From assembly GCA_029261305.1 (NCBI GenBank), contig JAJDBO010000360.1, forward strand, positions 1 through 17,962: DNA of 17,962 bases, in the 5' to 3' direction. The notes below the pieces were generated by a model that ran no database searches, was not told where the DNA came from, and saw nothing but the letters and a program-made list of their open reading frames with translations. The position numbers and the translations under genes are program-made. Below are positions 1 to 7,378 of this stretch, one piece after another; the stretch's first letter is position 1; each line of letters begins with the position of its first letter. This stretch comes from Nitrospirales bacterium. Lineage in GTDB: Bacteria; Nitrospirota; Nitrospiria; Nitrospirales; UBA8639.

Positions 1-766
1 TAGCGAGATGTCCTAACAAGCTCTCCGCTGTATCCGTATCAAAGATCACCGGCACACGCTGCGTGCTCACTTTTTTTGCACCTAAACGACGAATCGTTCG
101 CTCTGCCGCAATTTGACCAATGGATTCTGGAGAGTCCAATAACGTATACTTTCGTTTGACCGCGTACCATGAATCGCGTTGCATCCCACCGCCATTTTGT
201 TCATCAACCGCAATGGGCGTCACCGATAAAGAAAAGCGCGAGCTACGATGCGAGTCGAGAAACCCATGGGTATTGGCCAACACCACCAAGCCATTGCCAT
301 ACCCACAATCCGCGCCTTCTGAATTGGTGATCCGTGCATCCGCGGCCATCGCGGCATCTTCGGCACGTCTCGCCAAAGAGATTTCTTCTTCCATGGTCAG
401 CGTGGTTGGATCAAACAAATCTAACTCTGGATGATCACTCGCCATCGCCTCTGCATCCGGCAAGCCGGATGTTTCATCTTCAGCCACAGCCTTGGCGAGC
501 GTGCACGTATCTGCCACTAACTGATCTAACGATTCTGGGGTGAAATCGGAGGTTGATGTACTTGCAGATCGCTTTCCAAAAAATACGCGAATACCCAAGC
601 TCTTTTCTCGTGCCTTGCTCAGACGATCAACCTCCGACAATCGAACTTGCACAGACACAGAATCGCCTTCGGCCACCAACACGTCGGCACTCGTCACACC
701 ATGGGCCTTGGCACGGTCAATTAAATCAGCAGCCACTTGGCGAAGGTGGTCCGAAGAATCTGTCAT
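1..766 (-). CDS. pmbA: TldE/PmbA-like metalloprotease subunit, 3' part cut by window edge
   Basis: The minus strand is open from an ATG at 766 to the left edge, giving about 255 residues starting MTDSSDHLRQVAADLIDRAK. The N-terminal half has the TldD/PmbA layout: a helical start, then SADVLVAEGDSVSVQVRLSEVDRL, then a KSLGIRVFFGKRSAS strand region and the ITNSEGADCGYGNG segment typical of PmbA. In the family, TldE (PmbA) pairs with TldD to form a heterodimeric protease that trims peptides such as microcin B17 and degrades CcdA; TldE itself lacks the metal-binding motif. An AAGGAA ribosome-binding site lies 9 bases before the ATG (776-781). It follows tldD by 72 bases on the same strand, so both are probably co-transcribed. 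The C-terminal half lies outside the window. Confidence 0.9.
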   Translation of the reverse strand, partial: MTDSSDHLRQVAADLIDRAKAHGVTSADVLVAEGDSVSVQVRLSEVDRLSKAREKSLGIRVFFGKRSASTSTSDFTPESLDQLVADTCTLAKAVAEDETSGLPDAEAMASDHPELDLFDPTTLTMEEEISLARRAEDAAMAADARITNSEGADCGYGNGLVVLANTHGFLDSHRSSRFSLSVTPIAVDEQNGGGMQRDSWYAVKRKYTLLDSPESIGQIAAERTIRRLGAKKVSTQRVPVIFDTDTAESLLGHLA

Positions 767-838
767 GATGGAATATTCCTTGGTAAAAAGTAGGAGGTGA
801 GGATGAACAAAGGCGCTCTATCTTTCGCGTCACGATTC

Positions 839-2272
839 TTAAGAAGAGGTTCCACCCACGGTGATTTCATCAATCCGAATGGTCGGCAGTCCCACGCCCA
901 CAGGCACCGATTGCCCTTCTTTCCCGCAGGTGCCGATGCCTGAATCTAATTGCATGTCATGGCCCACCATCGACACTTGCTTGAGAATATCGGGACCACT
1001 GCCAATCAAAGTCGCACCTTTCACGGGTTTTGTAATTTTCCCATCTTCAATCAAATAGGCTTCGCTGGCCGAAAACACAAACTTGCCGTTCGTGATATCG
1101 ACCTGCCCCCCACCAAAGGAGGCAGCATAAAGGCCGTTTTTCACAGAGCCAATAATATCTTCAGGCTCCGATTGCCCAGCCAACATGAACGTATTCGTCA
1201 TACGCGGGAGCACGATGCTTCGAAAGTCTTCTCGTCGGCCATTGCCGGTCAAGGGAATGCCCATGAGTCGGGCATTCAATCGATCCGTGATATAGCCGCG
1301 TAGAATTCCATCTTCAATGAGCACGGTCCTAGTCGTCGGGGTCCCTTCATCATCGATATTCAATGACCCCCGTCGTGAAGGCAACGTCCCATCATCCACA
1401 ATCGTACACACATCCGAGGCCACACGTTGACCGAGAAGACTGCTAAACGCCGACGTCTTCCTTCTATTAAAATCGGCCTCGAGCCCATGCCCAATCGCTT
1501 CATGCAATAAAATCCCAGGCCAGCCACCGGCTAACACTACCGGCATCACGCCCGCTGGCGCATCCACCGCACTCAAATTCAAGATCGCTTGGCGAGCCGC
1601 CTCATGCGCATATTCTTTGGCACGATTCTCTTCCTGATAAAACGAAAACCCAATGCGTCCCCCACCACCATAGGAGCCCACTTGCCGATTCGTCCCCTCT
1701 TCAGCAATGCAGGTCACTTGCAGCCGTGAGAGCGGTTGAACATCACCGACTAACAAGCCATCGCTCGTGGCCACCATAATAATCTTTTGTTCGGTATTAA
1801 ATGACGCCATCACTTTGGTGATTCGCGAATCGTATTTTCTGGCCTCCACATCAATCAAATTCAGCAGATCAATGCGATCTTGGGTCGCGATTTCAGTATT
1901 AGGTTTTTCGATGGGATAGAGGTTCTGCGCGAGCTTTGGTCTGTGCGTCACCGCAATCGGTGAATCCCCTTGGGGAGAGTTCGCTATATATCGAGCCGTA
2001 TCAGCCGCAATTTCTAAATCACGTTTTGAGAGTTCATCGGAATAGGCAAAGCCAGTTTTTTCTCCAGCCGTCGCCCGGACCCCTGCCCCTTGGGAAATAC
2101 TTTTGACGGCGCGTTTGACGATCCCCTCTTCCATGGACACCGATTCGGCGATCGTCGATTCGATATAAATATCGGCATAATCGACATCCTTGACTTTGAC
2201 GCGACCCAGGGCGTGTTGGATTTCGTTCTCGTGAAGTGAGAAATGGGCAAGATCGACGACTTGTTGTTCCAC
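839..2272 (-). CDS. tldD: Metalloprotease TldD
   Basis: A 477-residue protein, close to the usual TldD length of about 480. It matches the family along its length: DYADIYIESTIAESVSMEEG near the N terminus, GVRATAGEKTGFAYSDELS, the zinc-site motif HEAIGH with H257, E258 and H262 (HExxxH), then DFNRR, GNGRREDFRS, PRMTNTFMLAG, GGGQVDITNGKFVFSASEAY and CGKEGQSVPVGVG at the C terminus. TldD is the catalytic partner of TldE/PmbA, encoded immediately downstream. The reading frame stays open to a GTG at 2353, which would give 504 residues. I prefer the GTG at 2272 because GGAG (2278-2281) sits 5 bases before it, because the length then fits the family, and because the upstream GTG falls inside the -35 box of the likely promoter. 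No frameshift is visible. Confidence 0.95.
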   Translation of the reverse strand: MEQQVVDLAHFSLHENEIQHALGRVKVKDVDYADIYIESTIAESVSMEEGIVKRAVKSISQGAGVRATAGEKTGFAYSDELSKRDLEIAADTARYIANSPQGDSPIAVTHRPKLAQNLYPIEKPNTEIATQDRIDLLNLIDVEARKYDSRITKVMASFNTEQKIIMVATSDGLLVGDVQPLSRLQVTCIAEEGTNRQVGSYGGGGRIGFSFYQEENRAKEYAHEAARQAILNLSAVDAPAGVMPVVLAGGWPGILLHEAIGHGLEADFNRRKTSAFSSLLGQRVASDVCTIVDDGTLPSRRGSLNIDDEGTPTTRTVLIEDGILRGYITDRLNARLMGIPLTGNGRREDFRSIVLPRMTNTFMLAGQSEPEDIIGSVKNGLYAASFGGGQVDITNGKFVFSASEAYLIEDGKITKPVKGATLIGSGPDILKQVSMVGHDMQLDSGIGTCGKEGQSVPVGVGLPTIRIDEITVGGTSS

Positions 2273-2277
2273 GAGTT

Positions 2278-2281
2278 CTCC
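2278..2281 (-). promoter_or_regulatory. Ribosome-binding site that decides the tldD start
   Basis: On the minus strand, GGAG is followed by 5 bases and then the GTG at 2272. The upstream alternative GTG at 2353 has no purine-rich stretch in front of it. Confidence 0.6.
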
Positions 2282-2328
2282 AAATAAGGGTTTGGGGGAG
2301 TTGGAATGACTGTGAAGGCTCGAAAGGG

Positions 2329-2357
2329 AGTATAGCTTATGGCTTTGGGCCACGCAA
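2329..2357 (-). promoter_or_regulatory. Putative sigma-70-type promoter for tldD-pmbA
   Basis: On the minus strand, TATACT (2329-2334, five of six consensus bases) is preceded by a 17-base spacer and TTGCGT (2352-2357, three of six bases). The predicted transcription start near 2322 would give a leader of about 50 bases before the GTG at 2272. This is a motif call only. Confidence 0.4.
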
Positions 2358-2379
2358 TTTTCAAGGAATTATGAATTTA

Positions 2380-2605
2380 TATGGGGTTTCGCCCCCATAC
2401 GACGAGGTCCTTTTGTTTCGGCAAAAGGACCCAAAACCATTTCTGCCTGTGCGCGGCCCCTCCGATATTGCTGAGAAGCAATTTCTCCGGGGTCCCTGGT
2501 CCAGCACCCCGAATCAAGATGGCTCAGAAACTCGCTGCGCTCAAACAGTCTTCGCCAGAGAGGTAGGATTCGGGGTACCGGCCCAGCCGCGCCCAACGCA
2601 GGTGC
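2380..2605 (+). repeat. Structured multi-hairpin repeat, copy A
   Basis: Hairpins in order. H1: TATGGGG (2380-2386) and CCCCATA (2393-2399), loop TTTCGC. H2: GGTCCTTTTG (2406-2415) and CAAAAGGACC (2422-2431), a perfect 10-bp stem with loop TTTCGG. Next, a CCCC/GGGG pair encloses ATTGCT-GAGA-AGCAAT. H3: ACCCCGAATC (2506-2515) and GATTCGGGGT (2567-2576), closing a long loop that contains AACTCGCTGCGCTCAAACAG. H4: GCGCC (2589-2593) and GGTGC (2601-2605), with one G-T pair. The linker after H2, starting CAAAACCATTTC, is about 25 of 29 bases identical to copy B. No T-tract follows any hairpin, so terminator function is unlikely. The family is reminiscent of REP/BIME-type intergenic repeats, but I cannot name it. 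Confidence 0.8.
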
Positions 2606-2708
2606 TCATTGAGGACAAAACTGAACCCCGGATTAAATTAAATGAGGAAAAAGTAAACGTTGGTCGAAAGACCTCCGCTACGAACCTATACATCTTTCTT
2701 AAATTTTG

Positions 2709-2906
2709 GCATCCCCGCTTTTGGATGCGGCGGAGACGGAGTCCCGAATCGACTTTTCGGCGAGAGCTGTTTGAGCGGAGCGAGTTCTCTCGCCATCTTA
2801 TTCGGGACGGAGGCGGAGGGACCCCCTTGGGGCCGCAGACGGGCGGAAATGGTTTTGCCTCCTTTTGCCGAAACAAAAGGAGGTCGCCTGCAGGGGCGAA
2901 ACCCTG
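2709..2906 (-). repeat. Structured multi-hairpin repeat, copy B (inverted relative to A)
   Basis: Given in plus-strand coordinates, read from its H1 end at the right. H1: CAGGG (2891-2895) and CCCTG (2902-2906), loop GCGAAA, the complement of the copy A loop. H2: CCTCCTTTTG (2858-2867) and CAAAAGGAGG (2874-2883), loop CCGAAA. CCCC/GGGG forms a tiny stem at 2823-2832. H3: GTCCCGAAT (2741-2749) and ATTCGGGAC (2800-2808), enclosing GGCGAGAG (2759-2766) and CTCTCGCC (2787-2794) with the loop CTGTTTGAGCGGAGCGAGTT. H4: GCATCC (2709-2714) and GGATGC (2723-2728). Copy A has an extra inner hairpin that B lacks, whereas B has a perfect inner H3 stem that is degraded in A. Confidence 0.8.
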
Positions 2907-2978
2907 TCTCAATCATTCCTTAATTCAACAAATCCGAACGGAAGTATTTTCTAGCGTGACGAAGGCAACACTAGATGA

Positions 2979-3007
2979 TTGACAATACCCAACATCGTGA
3001 TTAGACT
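2979..3007 (+). promoter_or_regulatory. Putative sigma-70-type promoter for uppS
   Basis: A perfect TTGACA (2979-2984), a 17-base spacer and TAGACT (3002-3007, four of six consensus bases). The predicted start near 3014 would leave a leader of about 58 bases before the uppS ATG at 3072. The first three bases of the -35 box are also the TTG that opens the longest possible uppS frame, so a start there would be incompatible with this promoter. Confidence 0.6.
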
Positions 3008-3071
3008 AGATTTTTATACCACATCCCCCTTTCGAGGGGATCGTTTTTACGTAAGGTCTTTCCAGGACGGA

Positions 3072-3857
3072 ATGGATATTACTTCTTCAACCAACATCCA
3101 ATCAGAACTCACAGAGCAAGAATTGCGATTAGGCCTTGATCCTGATCTCATGCCCCACCATGTGGCCATCATCATGGACGGCAATGGACGGTGGGCCTCG
3201 GCCCGGGGCCTTCCTCGTATCGCCGGACATCGCGAAGGCTTATCGGCCATCCGCGAAGTCCTCAATTTTTTTGACGAGCTGAATATTCCTCTTCTCACGA
3301 TCTATGCCTTTTCTCATGAGAATTGGAATCGCCCTCGTGCAGAGATTGCGCTATTAATGACCCTCCTCGACCAATTTCTTAAAAAAGAGCGACAGACCTT
3401 TCAGGATCGGAAAATGCGGTTTTTGCCTATTGGCCGCTTGCATGCGTTGCCTGATGCCGTTCAGGCCCTTGTCCACGAAATCGCGAACGAAACCGCGCAT
3501 TTTACTGATCGGGTGTTAACGGTGGCGCTGAGTTACGGAGGTCGATCTGAAATCCTGGATGCCGTGAATGACATCGTGGACGACAGTCGGAGTGGAAAGG
3601 TGTCGAGCCCTATCACCGAGGAGCAATTTGAACAATATCTCACGACCGCAGAATTACCTGATCCAGATCTCCTTATTCGCACCAGTGGAGAAACGCGGAT
3701 TAGTAATTTTCTCCTCTGGCAAATTGCATACACTGAACTGTACTTTACCAAAGTCTTGTGGCCAGATTTTCGACGACGTGAGGTCCTCATGGCCTTACTC
3801 GATTATCAAAAGCGCGAACGTCGGTTTGGCCGTGTGACTCAAACCGCTTCCCTGTAA
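3072..3857 (+). CDS. uppS: Isoprenyl transferase, undecaprenyl-diphosphate synthase
   Basis: A 261-residue cis-prenyltransferase that condenses isopentenyl diphosphates onto farnesyl diphosphate, making the C55 lipid carrier for peptidoglycan and other envelope polymers. The family motifs are all present: HVAIIMDGNGRWA with catalytic Asp36, GHREG, YAFSHENWNRP, LSYGGRSEI, DLLIRTSGETRISNFLLWQ, YTELYF and WPDF near the C terminus. I chose the ATG at 3072, with AGGA 4 bases upstream, over the upstream TTG at 2979; the latter coincides with a -35 box and would add 31 residues with no counterpart in the family. It is the first gene of a plus-strand run leading to cdsA, dxr and rseP. Confidence 0.95.
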   Translation: MDITSSTNIQSELTEQELRLGLDPDLMPHHVAIIMDGNGRWASARGLPRIAGHREGLSAIREVLNFFDELNIPLLTIYAFSHENWNRPRAEIALLMTLLDQFLKKERQTFQDRKMRFLPIGRLHALPDAVQALVHEIANETAHFTDRVLTVALSYGGRSEILDAVNDIVDDSRSGKVSSPITEEQFEQYLTTAELPDPDLLIRTSGETRISNFLLWQIAYTELYFTKVLWPDFRRREVLMALLDYQKRERRFGRVTQTASL

Positions 3858-3860
3858 CGT

Positions 3861-3886
3861 GGACCCAACAATTGACGTTGGGTTCC
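3861..3886 (+). other. Hairpin between uppS and cdsA
   Basis: GGACCCAAC (3861-3869) and GTTGGGTTCC (3877-3886) pair with one bulged T around the loop AATTGAC, four bases after the uppS stop codon. No T-run follows, so it does not look like an intrinsic terminator. It could stabilise or help process the transcript upstream of cdsA. Confidence 0.4.
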
Positions 3887-3967
3887 TGACCTTCATCTTG
3901 AAAGACACACACCCTGAATCCCCAGGACACGCAGAAACGATTTGATCCCAAACGGGTATATTCCGCG

Positions 3968-4759
3968 TTGGTCTTCGTTCCCTTGTTTTATGCGCTGACG
4001 GCTCACCTGCCTCCGGTCTTTTTCTTTGTGCTCATTCTGGCCGTGTCCCTCTTGGCAATGTGGGAATTTTTTGACCTCCACTTTTCACGCGAGCCTGGAT
4101 ATCAACCGGCCATCATCGGTTTGGTCTGCGGCAGCCTTCTATTGCTTTCACTCCAATCGCCTACATGGCTCGGCTTGCAGGCGGCCTTACTCACGATCCT
4201 CGCGATCCTGATCGCCTACCAGGTAGGACTGGCGCCCCTCTCCACATCCGGCCCAAGTCATCTTCCTATCTTGTTGTTTGGCGTGATGTATATCGGCCTG
4301 ACCTTCGGACATTTTCTCATGATCCGGAAACTCCCGGATGGCCCGTTCTTGATATTTTTTATTTTGCTTGTGTCTTGGGGAGCCGATGCAGCGGCTTATT
4401 TCGTGGGAAGAACCTATGGTTCTCGACCCTTAGCGCCCATTCTAAGCCCGAAGAAAACCATTGAAGGTTTAGTGGGTGGGATCTTGGGTGCCATATTGAT
4501 CGGCTGGCTTTCCAGTCTTTGGTTTTTACCAAGTTTCACACTAATCGATTGCTTTGTGTTAGGAATCATCTTGACTCTCCTGGGAACCATAGGAGATCTT
4601 TCAGAGTCGGCATTTAAACGTCAGACCGGGGCCAAGGACTCGGGGAACTTGATCCCTGGACATGGTGGGTTTTTGGACCGCATTGACAGCCTGCTTCTCA
4701 CTGTGCCTACATTTTACTATTATATGGTCTTCATCAAGGACTCTACGGTCCTTCCTTAA
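3968..4759 (+). CDS. cdsA: Phosphatidate cytidylyltransferase (CDP-diglyceride synthase); true start probably upstream
   Basis: A multi-pass membrane enzyme that makes CDP-diacylglycerol from phosphatidate and CTP for phospholipid synthesis. From the TTG at 3968 it has 263 residues. It carries many hydrophobic segments and the C-terminal CdsA signature in pieces: SAFKRQTGAKDSGNLIPG, then HGGFLDRID. The middle has WGADAAAYFVGRTYG and SPKKTIEG, also typical. The start is uncertain. In-frame codons upstream of 3968 encode RFDPKRVYSA, which resembles the basic lead-in to the first membrane segment of CdsA proteins, yet no ATG, GTG or TTG occurs between the in-frame stop at 3899-3901 and 3968. A CTG at 3914 is the best upstream candidate, giving 281 residues. 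The stop is 17 bases before dxr, so the two are surely co-transcribed. Confidence 0.9.
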   Translation: MVFVPLFYALTAHLPPVFFFVLILAVSLLAMWEFFDLHFSREPGYQPAIIGLVCGSLLLLSLQSPTWLGLQAALLTILAILIAYQVGLAPLSTSGPSHLPILLFGVMYIGLTFGHFLMIRKLPDGPFLIFFILLVSWGADAAAYFVGRTYGSRPLAPILSPKKTIEGLVGGILGAILIGWLSSLWFLPSFTLIDCFVLGIILTLLGTIGDLSESAFKRQTGAKDSGNLIPGHGGFLDRIDSLLLTVPTFYYYMVFIKDSTVLP

Positions 4760-4776
4760 CTCATAAAGGCATCATC

Positions 4777-5937
4777 ATGAAACAGATCATTATCCTTGGA
4801 TCTACGGGTTCCATCGGTGCGAGCACATTAGACATTATCTCCAGATTTCCTGATCGATTTTCTATTCTCGGACTAGTCGCCGGAACCAGTGACGAAAAAC
4901 TCGAAGAACAAATTCGTACATTCCGCCCCAAAGTTGTCGCACTGTCCAACCCTCAAGCGGCTAAACGATTGCGCGACCGCCTGAATGATTCCACAGTTCA
5001 AATTCTGGATGGCCCCGAGGGCATTAAAGAAGTAGCCTGTCACCCAGACAGTGATCTTGTTATTTCGGCTATTGTCGGTGCGGCAGGGCTCGTTCCAACC
5101 CTTGCGGCAATTCAAGCTGGTCGCCGTGTGGCTCTCGCCAACAAAGAACCGATGGTGATGGCTGGACAGTTGATGCAGGAAGAAGCGCATCGGCAGGGGC
5201 TTCCCATCTTTCCAATTGATAGCGAACACAGTGCCATCTTCCAATCATTGGAAGGACATCGTCGTGAAGATGTGCGTCGCATCATTTTGACAGCCTCCGG
5301 CGGTCCGTTCTGGGACTTCACCTACGAACAGATGAAGGATGCCACACTGGAAAAAGCTCTCAAACATCCAAATTGGGAAATGGGCGCGAAAATTACCATT
5401 GATTCCGCCACTCTTATGAATAAAGGCCTTGAGGTCATTGAAGCGCGCTGGCTTTTCGATTGCCCCGCTTCTCAACTTGATATTGTGGTACACCGAGAAA
5501 GTATCATCCATTCTCTTGTAGAATATCGAGATGGGTCCGTGATGGCTCAGCTTGGGTTGCCAGATATGCGGACCCCAATTTCCTATGCCATGAGTTATCC
5601 TGAACGCGTTCCCCTTGATCCCCCACAACTGGATCTTTGGAATTATGGTAAGCTGACCTTTTATCAACCAGACACCACACGATTTCCCTGTTTGGGTTTA
5701 GCTTACGATGCCCTCAAGGGTGGAGGCACATTGCCTGCCGTATTAAATGCAGCCAATGAAGTGGCCGTTGATGCCTTTCTGAATAAGGGCATTTCTTTTG
5801 TGGACATTGCCCACGTCATTGAACACACCATGAATGCATCAACACCTCAGCCGTTAACCTGCCTTGATGATGCCTTGGAAGCTGATCGATGGGCTCGAGA
5901 AAAAGCCGCCTCATGTATTCACAGCCTAGCGTCATGA
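4777..5937 (+). CDS. dxr: 1-deoxy-D-xylulose 5-phosphate reductoisomerase
   Basis: A 386-residue NADPH-dependent enzyme that converts DXP to 2-C-methyl-D-erythritol 4-phosphate, the committed step of the MEP isoprenoid pathway. The N terminus has the dinucleotide-binding motif GSTGSIGASTLDI (residues 8-20). Metal and substrate residues are visible in IDSEHSAIFQ (Asp148, Glu150), ASGGPFWD, NWEMGAKITIDSATLMNKGL and EVIEA, plus VVHRESIIHSLVEY and GLPDMRTPISYA. The conserved ANKE segment reads ALANKEPMVMAG, with proline where many enzymes have serine; the lysine and glutamate are kept. The length is normal for the family. AAAGG lies about 9 bases before the ATG. It works upstream of UppS in supplying isoprenoid carriers, which fits its place in this cluster. 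Confidence 0.96.
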   Translation: MKQIIILGSTGSIGASTLDIISRFPDRFSILGLVAGTSDEKLEEQIRTFRPKVVALSNPQAAKRLRDRLNDSTVQILDGPEGIKEVACHPDSDLVISAIVGAAGLVPTLAAIQAGRRVALANKEPMVMAGQLMQEEAHRQGLPIFPIDSEHSAIFQSLEGHRREDVRRIILTASGGPFWDFTYEQMKDATLEKALKHPNWEMGAKITIDSATLMNKGLEVIEARWLFDCPASQLDIVVHRESIIHSLVEYRDGSVMAQLGLPDMRTPISYAMSYPERVPLDPPQLDLWNYGKLTFYQPDTTRFPCLGLAYDALKGGGTLPAVLNAANEVAVDAFLNKGISFVDIAHVIEHTMNASTPQPLTCLDDALEADRWAREKAASCIHSLAS

Positions 5938-5972
5938 CGCATGCAACAATAACCTTGGTTTAAAGAAGCCCT

Positions 5973-7337
5973 ATGTCTCCTGATCTCATTTACGTCGTCG
6001 CCCAAAAACTCTGGTGGTTCCTCGTGGTCCTTGGAGTTCTTGTGACTTTTCACGAATTCGGACATTTTATTGTCGCTCGATGGGCCGGCGTGAAGGTGCT
6101 GAAATTTTCCCTTGGATTTGGTCCAAAATTATTCAGCCGGCAAGTAGGTGACACCGAATATCTCGTGTCGCTCATTCCACTGGGTGGATACGTCAAAATG
6201 TTTGGCGAGGATTTAGGAGATTCCATTTCTCCCCAGGAACAGGAGCAATCGTTCGTTCATAAATCTTTATTGAAACGTTCGTTGATTGTCGCAGCGGGAC
6301 CAGGTTTTAACTTTCTCCTGAGTTACCTTATCTTTAGTGCCTGGTTAGCCACCGGCGCAGCACTCCCCATTCCGACCTTTGCAGAGTTATCTCCGACGAT
6401 TGCTGCTATACGCGCCGAATCCCCAGCGAGCACTAGCGGGCTCGAGGTCGGCGATAAGATTACCCTGATCGACGAAGAAGAAATCACAACCAAGCATGAA
6501 GTCTATGGAATGATCGCCGAAAGTCAGGGACGCGCCCTCACGATTGAAGTGCTTCGACGCGGACAACACAAAACCTTTGTGATCACCCCAGAGCTTATGG
6601 ATCCAAATCCAACCGATGAACCGATCTACATCATTGGGATTGAAGAAGCGGAACCGGTGGTCACTTCCGTCATCCCAGATATGCCAGCCATGATCGGGGG
6701 CTTACTTGAAAACGATCGAATCATTGAGATTGATGGCACCCCAATTCATACATGGTCTCAAATGACTAAAATCGTGCAGGGAAGCGCCAATCAACCACTC
6801 GATTTTCTAGTGGACCGACATGGTGCCCCGCTCACACTGACGATCACCCCAGAAAGTCAAAACGCCATGAAAGACGATCTACCGGTGGAAGTTGGGAAAA
6901 TTGGCATCACCGGCCCTGGTCGATCAGTGATTCGTTCGGAATCTCCACTGATGGCTCTGTTTCAAGGCCTTCATGCCACATGGGGTTGGTCAGAGCTCAC
7001 AGTGGTCGGCATCTACAAAATGTTTACAGGAGAAATTTCATCCAAACACCTTGGCGGCCCCATTATGATTGCGAGTGCCTCAGGGACCGCTGCCGAACAT
7101 GGCATTTCGGATGTGGCCTTTTTGGTAGCCATCCTGAGTATTAACCTTGGGATTCTCAACCTCCTCCCCATTCCAATCTTAGATGGTGGCCATCTCTTTT
7201 TCTTTGCGTGCGAGGCGGTCTTGCGTCGTCCACTTGGGGAACGCCAGCGAGAGTTTGCCCAACAGGTTGGGTTGGTGCTTCTCTTCAGCATCATGATTTT
7301 TGCCTTTTTTAACGATATCCAACGGCTACTTCAATAA
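5973..7337 (+). CDS. rseP: Site-2 intramembrane metalloprotease RseP
   Basis: A 454-residue polytopic inner-membrane zinc protease of the RseP/SpoIVFB (M50) class. The first membrane helix contains HEFGH (His27, Glu28, His31). It is followed by GVKVLKFSLGFGPKLFSR and the SLIPLGGYVKMFGED loop. A second membrane segment with AAGPGFNFLLSYLIF follows, then two PDZ domains at roughly residues 140-210 and 225-300. The third conserved helix carries NLLPIPILDGGH with the zinc ligand Asp404, and a final helix closes the protein. In E. coli, RseP completes cleavage of anti-sigma factor RseA and removes signal peptides; here the substrate is unknown, and no anti-sigma gene lies nearby. It starts 36 bases after dxr and continues the same transcription unit. 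Confidence 0.96.
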   Translation: MSPDLIYVVAQKLWWFLVVLGVLVTFHEFGHFIVARWAGVKVLKFSLGFGPKLFSRQVGDTEYLVSLIPLGGYVKMFGEDLGDSISPQEQEQSFVHKSLLKRSLIVAAGPGFNFLLSYLIFSAWLATGAALPIPTFAELSPTIAAIRAESPASTSGLEVGDKITLIDEEEITTKHEVYGMIAESQGRALTIEVLRRGQHKTFVITPELMDPNPTDEPIYIIGIEEAEPVVTSVIPDMPAMIGGLLENDRIIEIDGTPIHTWSQMTKIVQGSANQPLDFLVDRHGAPLTLTITPESQNAMKDDLPVEVGKIGITGPGRSVIRSESPLMALFQGLHATWGWSELTVVGIYKMFTGEISSKHLGGPIMIASASGTAAEHGISDVAFLVAILSINLGILNLLPIPILDGGHLFFFACEAVLRRPLGERQREFAQQVGLVLLFSIMIFAFFNDIQRLLQ

Positions 7338-7348
7338 TTTCTTTCCTC

Positions 7349-7378
7349 TTGACAACACACACTTCTTCTCACGATAAC
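7349..7378 (+). promoter_or_regulatory. Putative sigma-70-type promoter for proS
   Basis: TTGACA (7349-7354), an 18-base spacer and GATAAC (7373-7378, four of six bases), in the 110-base gap between rseP and proS. The predicted start lies about 60 bases before the proS ATG. Confidence 0.45.

Larger units (their letters stand above)
2358..2978. other. Gene-free divergent region holding an inverted pair of structured repeats
   Basis: This stretch lies between the leftward tldD promoter and the rightward uppS promoter. Most of it is two repeat copies, listed separately, in opposite orientation with their hairpin-4 ends facing each other. The 103 bases between the copies (2606-2708) are AT-richer and show only a small GGTC/GACC stem with a GAAA loop (2662-2673). 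Open frames crossing the region on both strands follow the repeat and contain near-identical peptide strings such as LFERSEF in both copies, which marks them as translated repeats and not genes. Confidence 0.75.

Noticed and set aside
120..800. Plus-strand open frames of 69 to 104 codons
   Set aside because: They are antisense to the clearly recognisable pmbA/tldE coding sequence.
2380..2906. CRISPR array or intrinsic terminators in the repeat region
   Set aside because: There are only two copies, they are inverted and have no regular spacers, and none of the hairpins is followed by a T-run.
2236..2982. Plus-strand open frame of 248 codons, and minus-strand frames of 75 to 123 codons at 2369-2596, 2541-2912 and 2686-2916
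   Set aside because: They run through the inverted repeat pair, partly antisense to tldD, encode the same low-information strings from both strands, and have no ribosome-binding site or family resemblance.
5245..5667. Minus-strand open frame of 140 codons
   Set aside because: It is antisense to conserved dxr motifs, with no start signal of its own.
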